Part shown: positions 55,310-64,000 of the stretch, in pieces | How the letters are laid out: the number at the start of each line of letters is the position of its first letter | Numbering within the stretch: position 1 is the first letter of the stretch | Assembly (NCBI RefSeq): GCF_040183065.1 | Contig: NC_091120.1 | Location: 175,650,488-175,714,487 of the forward strand | DNA length: 64,000 nucleotides | Reading direction: 5' to 3' | Origin: Periplaneta americana | Taxonomy: Eukaryota > Arthropoda > Insecta > Blattodea > Blattidae | Notes under the pieces: model-generated | Database searches by the model: none | What the model saw: only the letters and a program-made list of their open reading frames with translations | What the model was told of the DNA's origin: nothing | Position numbers and translations under genes: made by a program

Positions 55310-56055
55310 GGCTGCAAAAGGGTATCTGTCGGATACAGGGGGGAGAGCCATTAATCCTTCCCATTGAAGGCTTTAAGGAACCAACCTGGACAAATACCCA
55401 ATGTCCCATCCCTACCTTCCCGTGGTGCAGCTGTTAGCAAGCATAATTTTACAAGCTGAACTAAAGGGAGGGGCTACTCATCAATTAGCACTGGTCAGCT
55501 TGATGAGTTAATGACCGAATTTGGTATAATTTTCCTCTATTCAATACCTAATTCCCTCTTTACCTTTTCCTATCCAGTCCTCTGACTGAACTCTTACTTT
55601 CTTCGACCCTGACGGCATTAGAGCATTCGAGGCCTAGGGGTTCATTTCCCTTTCCTTCCTCCTCTTTCTACTTTTCTGTTCCTAGTGCTGACCTGCTATG
55701 ACACTAAAATCGTCCTCCAGTGGCTTAAGGAGGGAAAGCTGGTGATCAACAAGATCTCCCAGCTAGGTCTAGTAGACTCGTCGACCAACAGCAGGTGTGG
55801 TCCTCCAGACATTCTGGGGGTTGTGTGTGAATGAAGTAGCCACCAAAACGTTAAAATATGGTGTTCACTTAAATCGGCTACAACTTGCCATTTTCATCTT
55901 ACAATGGAATGCTGGCGGTATAACACAAGAAATGGATTCGGAACACCTCAAAATCTGTGCTTCAGTGGCTGACCATGATAATATCTTTGAAAAATATTGG
56001 AGTGCAAGAGGTCAAATGACTTTATTGTCAAACGCCTGGCATTAGAAAACAACAA
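55310..56055 (+). mobile_element. I-group-like LINE derivative: both ends kept, middle deleted
   Basis: The target duplication CAACAGTCTCATAAAA occurs at 55294-55309 and 56056-56071 (11 bases unambiguous, the rest could be the CAA tail). Between them 5' sequence of about 610 bp runs into LQWNAGGITQ, the expected start of an AP-endonuclease, fused at about 55924 to EMDSEHLKIC, the zinc motif near the ORF2 C-terminus, then TAG and AAAACAACAACAACA. About the whole of ORF2 between is missing. It shows where the parent family begins and that no long ORF1 precedes the endonuclease. Confidence 0.85.
55797..56045 (+). CDS. 82-residue fused ORF of the LINE derivative
   Basis: An in-frame fusion: residues 1-35 come from sequence before the endonuclease, FILQWNAGGITQ from the endonuclease start, and EMDSEHLKICAS onward from the C-terminus. 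The fusion point shares CAAG with the normal EMDSEH context, so a microhomology deletion or template jump is likely. It has no catalytic residues of EN, RT or RNase H and only half of the CCHC motif (H-x3-C). Whether it is translated is unknown. Confidence 0.6.
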   Translation: MVLQTFWGLCVNEVATKTLKYGVHLNRLQLAIFILQWNAGGITQEMDSEHLKICASVADHDNIFEKYWSARGQMTLLSNAWH

Positions 56056-56071
56056 CAACAGTCTCATAAAA

Positions 56072-56424
56072 TTAAACCGTTCGACTGTATTTTTTAAAAC
56101 TACAGTATGTTTTCAAATGTTCTTTTTATTTTGAGAAACTGTTAAGGAGAAAGAGTGGAATCTCCCTTTGTCATTACCTAATGCTTTCTTCTTCAGTCCT
56201 ATGATGACAGGACCAATCCCAATCGAGCAAGCACCATCTCCTTTCTGAGACGAGTCATCTCCCAAAACACATCATGCACTGAAACATGAAGAAGAAATTA
56301 TTTACGTACTGTATATGTCGACATCATATATAGGATCAAGAATATAAACGACTTAGATGAAAATGGAGCTTTATATGGAAATAACTATGTCATTCTTAAG
56401 ACATTATAAAAGTTGAATCGTAAG
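56072..56424. other. No gene recognised
   Basis: Spacer between the LINE derivative and the foldback. Confidence 0.4.
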
Positions 56425-56960
56425 TAATGTCATTAATTTCAGGGGTTATTCTTTGAGATACTTCAAACAAAAAAGTTCCATACAATTTTGCTCGTTTTTG
56501 CTTCCTTTTCGAAAAAAAAAAATGTTATATATGAACCATTACATAGCACGTTTTAGGAAAGCCAATATGCTCAGTCAATTTAAGAGAGCAGTGTATTATG
56601 ATAATAAATGATTGAAAGAATTTTAGTTTTGTTTTTCAAATGTGCAGAAATTTCATCCGAACAAATGTAACATTTAAAATTCCTTTTCAGAACAAAAAGT
56701 TACATTTGATCAAATCAAAGTTCTGCACATTTAAAGGACAAAACTAAAATTCTTACAATTATTTGTTACCATAATACACTGCTCTCTTAAATTGACTGTG
56801 AGCATATTGGAAATTAAATCAATGGCTTTTCCAAAACATGTTATGGCATTTTTCATAAAAAACAAATTATCTCAAAAAGGAGGCAAAAAGAAACAAAATT
56901 GGATTAAACCTTTTTTGTTTGAAATATCTCAAAGAATAACCCCTGAAATTAATGATATTA
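56425..56960. repeat. Foldback element, arms of about 230-250 bp
   Basis: The outer ends TAATGTCATTAATTTCAGGG and, inverted, TAATATCATTAATTTCAGGG. The match continues inwards through TTATTCTTTGAGATA, CAATATGCTCAGTCAATTTA and AGAGAGCAGTGTATTATG to GTGCAGAA near the centre, with indels. The ORF 56792-57040 on the right arm is an artefact. Confidence 0.9.
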
Positions 56961-58138
56961 TCTACAGTCTAGCCTGTATAGTAGCAATGAAGCTGAAACT
57001 GCCTCTCAGATTGTGTGACTGCAAATATTCGCACATCTAAGATGCCATTCATATGAATTTTTTTTCAACATTGAGCAACTTAATCACAAGCCTCCCTAAA
57101 AGAACATAAAACCTCTTTAAGAGTTAGGACTAACAAATCTCCATCATCATCTCATCTCATTACAGGTGCATGACATAAAATGTCAAGTACCCGCCGTTAA
57201 AAAAAAAAAAAAAAAAAAAAAACTTTCATCCATTACACAGTAAATTTTGAACTTAACTGATTTTTCATCTAAAATTTCGGCTGCATACATTATTAGTTCC
57301 TTATATTGACCTACCTGAACTTTTAACTAAGCCCCTTTCGATGTAGCGTAGGTAGTTGAGGAAATCACATACTGCAATTATCTGGAAACAAATTAATTCG
57401 ATTCGATTTAGTTTCATATGTACCGTACTTCATTTTTCATTAACACTCTGGCCTAAGCTTGATGACCTGTACTGCATACTGAAATACAGGATTAATGCAG
57501 GAAATCGTTAATACTTGAGTTAAATATGTGATGTCAATATTTTGACTTCATGGAAAATGAAGATAGATCCCCCCTCCCCCCATAAAAAACAACTGCAAAA
57601 GAAAGAAAATATTTTATAATCATATGACTAAAGTCGTGTTGTTATGGTGATATTTATTTTCAATTTCGCACAAAATTAAAATATAATGTTATTCCGAAGT
57701 AAATTCCCAGTTTCAAATGGCCATAAGTCCAAAGTTCGGAACTTGGAGACTTGTGTCTTTGCATGTAGCTAACCGACCGGACTTCAATATCAACAAACTC
57801 CCACTTCCAGCACCTGACAAGGTCTGGTAGAAAAGTGGTTTCTGGCTAGAACAACATATTGATAGTACTATGGTAGGTTGAAATACCGGTATGTAATTTC
57901 ATAGGAACCAAACTGATAATATGTATAGAAAATAAAGCCATTTCAAACAGGAAACTTCATTTAGAATAATCTTATACATTGTTTTTATAAGTTTGTGACA
58001 TAGAATATAGTTCTACAAAATTAGCAAACAAAAACTTTCAGACATTATTTAAATTAGTACAAAAGTTGAAAAACTGTCGAATATGCCATGAGCAGTGCAA
58101 ACATGGGTGATATTTATAGCAGTATTACTTTCTCTTCT
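56961..58138. other. No gene; poly-A run at 57198-57222
   Basis: The A-run could be the tail of a decayed retroposon, but no body was recognised upstream. Confidence 0.4.
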
Positions 58139-58603
58139 TACTTACAAACTTACAAATGGCTTGTAAGGAACCTGGAAGTTCATAACCCACCACCGGTCTC
58201 TATTCTGAGCAAGATTAATCCAGTCCCTAGTATCATATCCCATCTCCCTCAAATCCATTTTAATATTATCCTTCTATCTACGTCTTTCTCCCCTCAGGTC
58301 TTCTAACACTACATACATTTCTGGATTTACTTATACTTGCTACATGTCCTGCCCATCTGAAAGTCTGGATTTAATGTTGCTAATTATGTCAGGTGAATAA
58401 TATAATCCGTGCAGTTCTGAGTTGTGTAACTTTCTCCATTCTCTTGTAACTTCATCCCTCTTAGCCCCAAATATTTTCCTAAGAACCTTCTTCTCGAACA
58501 CCCTTAACTTTTATTCCTCTCTCAAAGTGAGAGTCCAAGTTTCACAATCATTCAGAACCGGTAATATAAATGTTTTATAAATTCTAACTTTCAGCTTTTT
58601 TAA
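58139..58603 (-). pseudogene. RTE-like 3' fragment, badly decayed
   Basis: Reverse complement of the RTE C-terminal region, including text for [13 protein letters not shown]-like (58560-58511), the NIKSRRLRW-like region and the GTTCC..AAGTAAG end at 58139. It has more substitutions and indels than the copies at 9248 or 26762, so it is older. Confidence 0.85.
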
Positions 58604-58870
58604 ACTTTGCTGTGTTCGTGCCAAAGAATCAGTCCTATTCTGAGGCTTATATTGGGGTTTCACAACAAGCTCTTTTTTACGGTGATGGATTGTTAGACCT
58701 TCTCCCAATCCCCAAGCTGGAGGACAACCCCTTATCGGCTGTCCATGACTGCTTATTCAATATATTCGCAGCTACCCTCCATATCTGGAGGCAGACTCCT
58801 CTATCTGCAGCCTGAGGATGTGCCATGCTATGGTGATAGGGACCCACAATACATGGGATTTGCACTTTAC
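58604..58870. repeat. GC-rich dispersed segment
   Basis: A stretch with ACCCCTTATCGGCTGTCCAT and ATCTGGAGGCAGACTCCTCT, richer in GC than its neighbours and without an intact frame. I believe it is repetitive in this lineage, but no second copy is in the window. Confidence 0.35.
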
Positions 58871-59470
58871 TATTAACATATTCTTGGCTAGAGGTATTGC
58901 TTAGAGAGTTTTGGTTTTGTATATCAGTAAGACATTGAGAAAAGATCTTCATATTTTATCTGGATTGAAACAATTGAATGTTAGTATAGCAGAGGACTGT
59001 TATTCATAACACGTGTACTATGAATACAAAACGATTGTTTGTCAATAACCTTGAAGATGTAACTTACGTATTCTACATACAGTATTGTCTCAATATAACG
59101 GACTTCAGTTTAGTGTACTTTTCCAGTTTTACGTACATATTTTAAATCCCTCACTAAAATCCCGTACATTATAATGTAAAGAAATTTCATTTTTATGTTA
59201 TCGGTACTTATGATCATAGTACGATAATTTTTGAAGTTGATATATATTTTTTTAACTTCCCCAACTTTCATATATTGTTAGTTGCAGAATTTATGTATCA
59301 TATGTAGGCCTATCTCTTTTTTATTATTATTTCAAACATGATGGCTGGGAACTTATTATTATATGTAAAGTATAGCATCTTGCCAGCAATTATGATCTAT
59401 GTTTCTAGTAGGAATAGTAGTAGTTTCAAGTTTTGAGTGAACCACTTAAACAGTTTGTAGAAGATAAACT
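58871..59470. other. No gene; lone Tigger-like end
   Basis: CAGTATTGTCTCAATATAAC at 59081 resembles a pogo/Tigger left end (ACGGACTTCAGTTTAG follows) but no right partner was found. Confidence 0.35.
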
Positions 59471-59472
59471 AC

Positions 59473-60220
59473 AGTAAAACCCCGATAAGACGCTGTTCAA
59501 GGGACCACGTGTAAATGAAATGAAATGAAACCGCGTGTTAACCGGGACCGCATATTAGGCAGGTTTACTAATTTTGACTTATATACATTATTATTCTATT
59601 ATGTAATTACTGTACTTTATGTCAAAGATATTTACAATATGTACTGAACTTAAATCTTTCGAAAAAGGTCATTCATAGTTGTTTGCCGTGTGCGTGTTCT
59701 TCAAGCCCTCATATTTAGCACACTTCACTTTCCTGTGCTTACATCCTCCCAACATCGCGGCTGCAGTGCTCAAGTCGCGATTTTTTATTATCGTTCTTAT
59801 TGTCGATGATGGGAATGCTAATGAATCAGAGAGTTGTTTCTGATTAAGAGTACTGTTTTCATCGTACTTTCGTTGTTTGAGAGGCTTTAAGCGCGCAGGT
59901 AAAGAGTCGAATAAGAGAGCGTAACAAGAGGGTGGGGTATTGTACAGTATGAAGGTTTAAGTGCGCAGATGAAGGGTCGAATACCAGTACTTTTCAGGTT
60001 AATGGCACCAGTGAGTTCAATGACCAAGATGTTTCATTGCTGTTACAGTACATTGCTGAAAATTACATCGAAAATATTCCACAAAAACAGCGTATTATGC
60101 AGGACTTGGGTGCAACAAATGGGATATTTTATAAAGGCGTTATATATGAAATGTGCAGTGACCGGACAAAAAAAAACGTATTACACGGGATAGCGTAATA
60201 AGAGGACGCGTGTTATCGAG
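59473..60220. mobile_element. Tigger-like element
   Basis: The left end CAGTAAAACCCCGATAAGAC, preceded by TA, and the right end GTGTTATCGAGATTTTACT (inverse) match in the CAGTAAAAYCYCGATAA part. No transposase was recognised. The right border lacks a clear TA. Confidence 0.65.
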
Positions 60221-60599
60221 ATTTTACTCCATTAGAAAAACAAACCAAATTAAAGTTAAGAACTTCTTAAAATGTGTACAATGTGTATAATTGTTGTAGA
60301 TATTTACATCTTTTTTAACCTAAGTAATTTTTTTGTGTTGTAATTTTGAAACTGAGCAATATGTACATTATTTATACTTGTGTATAGGCGCAGAGGATTT
60401 CTTTAATTTGTTGAATCTTACATGGATTGTAAACACAGCTGCAGTATGCAAGATATGTTGTGGAAAAGCTGCACTATCTAATGTTATCGTACATTTCAAA
60501 ATAAAGTATAAATATTATTATTTTCTGATGTACGTAATACTGAGATTTCACTGTAGCAAGTATATCTCCGACATTTCCCCGCCATTTTTTTGTACTCAC

Positions 60600-60699
60600 C
60601 CTGTTCCTGCAGATCTGTGAGATGCAGTGCCACGGCTCCTGGTCACCCAGCCTCATGCGGTAGTGGCACTGACGTGGAGCCTCCAGCAGGGCACATTTT
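60600..60699 (-). CDS. Candidate coding exon of an unknown gene
   Basis: A 100-bp stretch of about 60% GC in a 33% GC background. On the minus strand a TGTTTTCCGTAACAG acceptor precedes it (above 60699) and AACAGG/GTGAGT is a strong donor (60599). The open phase reads KCALLEAPRQCHYRMRLGDQ then EPWHCISQICRNR: four cysteines spaced C-x8-C-x13-C-x4-C, suggesting an extracellular disulphide-bonded module. I do not recognise the family. No neighbouring exon was found within the window. The rest of the 88-aa frame around it is intron. A chance combination of both splice sites with this composition is possible but unlikely. Confidence 0.5.
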
Positions 60700-60854
60700 C
60701 TGTTACGGAAAACATTGATTACCATATGGCAAGTGCACATAGTACATACAGGATGCCTAACTTAAGTCGTTTATTTTATGCTTAGGCAGCTGAAATAACA
60801 GTCAAGACATGTCGGAGGTATTTAATGGTCTCGTAGGCGGAATTAGGGGTGGTA

Positions 60855-62101
60855 CAGCTGGCGCCAGTGTTTTTGGCGTGTGTCCTAGATATATACAGTC
60901 GAGCCGTTCTTATTTCCGGCAGCAAATCACACGACAGCTTCTGGTCAGCTGACACGCTGCTTCACTGGTAGTGGTTGTCGTCAAGGTTATGCAGACGACA
61001 TACCACTTCCCGCTCACGGTGGATGTTACTGCGTTGTCAAGTCTACCCTTGTACTCTTAACGAAGTTTTAGCACATGTCTAGTCTTAAACATCGAACGAA
61101 AAATTATTTCCTACGATAAATAATTAGAAATATATGAATACATATTATTATATATTATTGTTATTGTTGATCCTAGCATCCCAGGACACAGAAGACTTAC
61201 CTTGTTGTGCTATAATTGGTTTTTCCGACCATTTGAAGTAACGATTTTCGTAAATACAGAAACAATATTAGAAATTACTAAAATGGGAGAAAACTGTAAA
61301 ATATAATAAATAAACATTTTTTATGTGAATGAATAACTAAAACCACACAACCTGTAAATTAAGTAAAATATGTTAGTATTAAAAATTTTGTCATGATAAG
61401 TCATTGCTACATAAAAAAATTACACGAAGAACCTTGCCTAACGGTATTGTTCAATTTAGAGCTGCTACGCCTAGATCGCTACAGTCATTGTTAGTACCTG
61501 CCGCCGCCATAGTTCTCAGTTTATTTTCTTCTTTGCCGGATTGTCCGTACTTCTCTGTCGTAATTTGAGAAACCGTGAACTTGTTCACATCACAAGCATC
61601 AGCTGTTCATTGCACCACTTGCATTAAAGGCAATAAACTACTCTTATTTTAAGTTCATTTTCGAAATAATCTCTAACGCTAAGAATCATTTCTCTGCTTT
61701 GCGAATTGATGGTCTTCCGACTCCTCCGCGGCATTGTGATGCTGAAAACTCAGCGATAACACAGCACCAACAACAATACCGACTGATTGTTCGACAACCA
61801 GCTATTAGAACTGCGTCCGTTCACTATTGGCTTGACAGAGATTTAGCAACACCGCTATTGCCTATCTTCTTCGCGCCAAAAGTCGAGAAGGCGTGGCCAC
61901 GCCGGAAATAAGAACGGCTCGACTGTAGTGCCCAGTTTGTGAGCATGTTGCTAGTGCAGCTGAGAATGGTACCACTTCATATACACGTCACATCAGCCAT
62001 TTGCCAAACACAGTAGTCAGACTGACTGTGACAAATGTAAAACACTCGCACTTAACGTTCCCATTACTTATTTCACACGCCAAAAACGGTGACGCGGACT
62101 G
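60855..62101. mobile_element. TA-flanked MITE, second copy, split by an insertion
   Basis: CAGCTGGCGCCAGTGTTTTT at 60855 and CACACGCCAAAAACGGTGAC..GGACTG ending 62101 match the copy at 20103-20596. The insertion 60896-61925 divides it. Confidence 0.85.
60896..61925. mobile_element. 1,030-bp element with perfect 25-bp TIRs
   Basis: TIRs at 60896-60920 and 61901-61925 (start CAGTCGAGCCGTTCTTATTT) are exact inverses. TA borders (60894-60895, 61926-61927) and a single TA in the sister empty site at about 20141 prove the insertion. No transposase was recognised. CAG ends, TA duplication and length fit a pogo/Tigger or mariner derivative. Confidence 0.92.
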
Positions 62102-62103
62102 TA

Positions 62104-62246
62104 TAACATTCACTGACATCATCACGTGAATGTTACGAATTTTAGTCTTCGTATGAAAAATTTATGTTAAACACATGCTGTCAATTTGTTTTGTTAATTA
62201 TTTATTTTCTTTCCTCCTTCTAACGTTTATTCCAGGTTTGGATGTT

Positions 62247-62309
<63 letters not shown>

Positions 62310-62325
62310 TCAATAATACTAATAC

Positions 62326-62371
<46 letters not shown>

Positions 62372-62497
62372 TTATTTTTAGTAGGCTACATTAGTCATAT
62401 TTTCTTAATTCTTATGTATTGCAACGCAGTTTAGAGATATACATTAAATTTATTTTGGGGGTACACTAGCAAAAAAGATTGAATACCACTTGTCTAA
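62104..62497. repeat. Spacer with long (TAA)n microsatellite
   Basis: A TAA run at 62249-62370, nearly uninterrupted. The poly-isoleucine frame across it is an artefact. Confidence 0.9.
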
Positions 62498-62619
62498 AGG
62501 TGCGTACACACTTAGCGAACGAACAACGAACGAATGATGAAGCGAAATTTCGTTGTTCGTTCGCTATTTGAAGCAACGTACAAATCATCAGCAAATGGTC
62601 AGAAAACATTCACGTTCGC

Positions 62620-63115
62620 TGATTATCCGCAATAATGACAGACGAAAATATAGTTATAGCAAGTGCAGCCGTTGTTATTATAGGCAGTTAACAAAAAGAA
62701 AGTTAAAAAACAAAAGGCGATGGTGGCAGACGCCACTCTACGAAAGTCGCAATCAATATAGAGGCAGTGACTTGCTTCATGATTAACGTCGAATGGAATC
62801 GGGACAGTTTCACAACTTCTGTCGCATTTCAGAAACATACTTCGAAATATAACTGTGCAAAATAGGGTCAAAAATTTCCAAGAAAGACACAAGCTGACGA
62901 GAAGCAATACCTATTCAGGAAAGGCTAGCATTAACACTTCGATATCTTGCTACAGGAGATTCGTATACAAGTTTCATGTATTTATTCAAAGTGTCGAAAC
63001 AGTTGATTACCAGGATTGTTCCAGAAGTATGTACAGCTATAATTGAGAAACTGGAAGATTTTATTAAGGTACAACTGCAAGACAGGAGAAAGTTTCAATA
63101 TACGGATACCTCACT
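62620..63115 (+). pseudogene. Harbinger transposase, N-terminal half
   Basis: Pieces in order: KRRWWQTPLYESRNQYRGSD (62711-62770), a frame change, RMESGQFHNFCRISETYFEI, a stop, REAIPIQERLALTLRYLATG, DSYTSFMYLFKVSKQ, LITRIVPEVCTAIIEKLEDF. This is the helix-turn-helix region of PIF/Harbinger (HARBI1-like) nucleases. The DDE catalytic part, normally 250 residues further, is deleted, so it is inactive. Confidence 0.88.
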
Positions 63116-63255
63116 GACAATAATTATCTTAAAATGCTAAAAAGAGAGATTTGTCTGTGTTTGTCGAATGCGCATCATGTTTACGAAAAGGCACTTTTCA
63201 GTGCCAATAATTTATTTTGTGTGCACAAGGTTGGAGCTTTGTTTTTTTCGGGTGT

Positions 63256-63642
63256 CAATTAATTGTCCAAAAGGAACGACATATGTTTATACGCGAACCA
63301 AGTTGACTCGTACACTACATCAATACCCATTCCAGATCTTTTTGTGGACTTCTGTATTTCCCTCCGGAATGATGTCAGTAGGGACTAAGTTTTCTTTTTG
63401 GCTTCTGCTCCCTACAATAAACAAAACATATGTATCCACTGAAAATAAATAAACAAAAGTAATTTTCAAATTTTGCACGTGTTTGACTCGCTTACTTTAC
63501 AGCTGAACATCTTTCCAATAGCTTCCCAAACATCATGTTCTCTTACTTTATTGTGGTAAGTAGGATGCTTGGGATTCCATAAAGTTTCCTGCTCCCTATA
63601 TGCATTAATAAGATTTATAACAGCGTCTTCCGTCCAAGCGAC
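63256..63642 (-). pseudogene. Harbinger accessory protein (MADF domain), two exons
   Basis: Exon 1 (63642-63496): AWTEDAVINLINAYREQETL, then WNPKHPTYHNKVREHDVWEA and IGKMFSCK, the first part of a MADF DNA-binding domain; donor GTAAGC at 63495. The intron is 84 bp, 63495-63412, acceptor TTGTAG. Exon 2 (63411 to about 63256): GAEAKKKT, a stop, LLTSFRREIQKSTKRSGMGI, VVYESTWFAYKHMSFLLDN, the rest of MADF. The in-frame stop in exon 2 indicates decay. In Harbinger elements this partner binds the TIRs and helps nuclear import of the transposase. Confidence 0.82.
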
Positions 63643-63775
63643 GGATCACTTCCGAAGGCAAACGAAACGATCGTTTTGCCTTTGCTGCTACGTACACACG
63701 TTCCAATTTCAATCAGCGAATGCATTCGTTTGTCGTTCGTTCGTTGTTCGTTCGCTAAGTGTGTACGCACCTTAA

Positions 63776-64000
63776 GACATACGAGATTGATAACAACCCG
63801 CATTGAATTTGACGATGTCGACGTAGTTTGCTTCTTGGAACATCTTATACTTAATTCTTCTCTCGCTATCTTTCACTTTTGCTGTTACGAGATTCAGGTA
63901 TTCAAACCGTGAATGGTTACCAATGGTAGAATTCGAGCTTTTATAGCTACTCCTGTGGAACATTTCGACTCATATACCGTAAAGTGGGGTGACTTTGAAC
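63776..64000. other. No gene; start of another repeat at the window edge
   Basis: The last bases CGTAAAGTGGGGTGACTTTG look like the beginning of a dispersed repeat cut by the window. This is a guess from style alone. Confidence 0.3.

Larger units (their letters stand above)
62498..63772. mobile_element. PIF/Harbinger element with both genes
   Basis: Ends AGGTGCGTACACACTTAGCG and its inverse, followed inwards by GAACGAACAACGAACGAA words. The three-base duplication TAA (62495-62497, 63773-63775) is diagnostic of PIF/Harbinger. The two expected genes, transposase (plus) and MADF/SANT-type (minus), converge inside. 1,275 bp is short for an intact element, and both genes carry breaks. Confidence 0.93.

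Noticed and set aside
59081-59140. Tigger-like left end
   Set aside because: No right partner or TA pairing found, so not called as an element.
62175-62381. Poly-isoleucine ORF
   Set aside because: Translation of a (TAA)n microsatellite.

Overview
The window is insect nuclear DNA: AT-rich, full of (TAA)n microsatellites, with short exons, large introns and dense transposon remains. The odorant receptor gene restricts it to insects. The repeats (RTE-type elements with AAGT tails, tRNA-derived SINEs ending near GCGTCGTTAAATAACC) make me think of a cockroach such as Periplaneta. That species guess is inference from remembered repeat style, not something the sequence proves.

Host genes. (1) A 7TM odorant receptor lies on the minus strand, with exon 1 at 8667-7784 and exon 2 at 3583-3484. 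They join in frame across a 4.2 kb intron, and the remaining exons would lie left of the window. (2) The last three coding exons of cytoplasmic arginyl-tRNA synthetase lie on the plus strand at 19664-19986, 22660-22801 and 27796-27905 (stop). Its last two introns (2.7 and 5.0 kb) are packed with nested transposons. (3) A GC-rich 100-bp minus-strand candidate exon with clean splice sites lies at 60600-60699, gene unknown. Upstream ArgRS exons were not found.

Mobile DNA. Non-LTR elements: four copies of an RNase H-bearing, I-group-like element whose stop codon abuts an AAAACAACAACAACA tail (2472, 23561, 30024, 55310). One of these (55310-56055) is an internally deleted derivative that keeps both ends. 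There are five RTE-like fragments with (AAGT)n tails (9248, 25445, 26762, 37826, 58139), a CR1/Jockey-like copy (35285-36597) and two other degenerate RT relics (14338, 17236). DNA transposons: five mariner-like transposase relics; pogo/Tigger-like elements; hAT elements with 8-bp target duplications (28225, 31821, 44653, probably 33568); a PIF/Harbinger element with convergent transposase and MADF genes (62498-63772); several MITEs and long foldbacks. tRNA-derived SINEs occur at 802, 18302, 20165, 21901, 29098 and 42905.

Nesting is the main theme. Target duplications and paralogous empty sites give insertion orders: an element inside a MITE at 3.7-4.9 kb, an RTE inside a long-TIR element at 9.1-11.8 kb, two RTE copies inside a Tigger at 25.3-27.8 kb, a SINE inside a hAT transposase at 21.9 kb, and a 1-kb TIR element inside a MITE at 60.9-62.1 kb whose sister copy at 20.1 kb lacks it. 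The stretches 36.6-40.2, 41.7-44.6 and 49.6-53.0 kb hold little that I can recognise.
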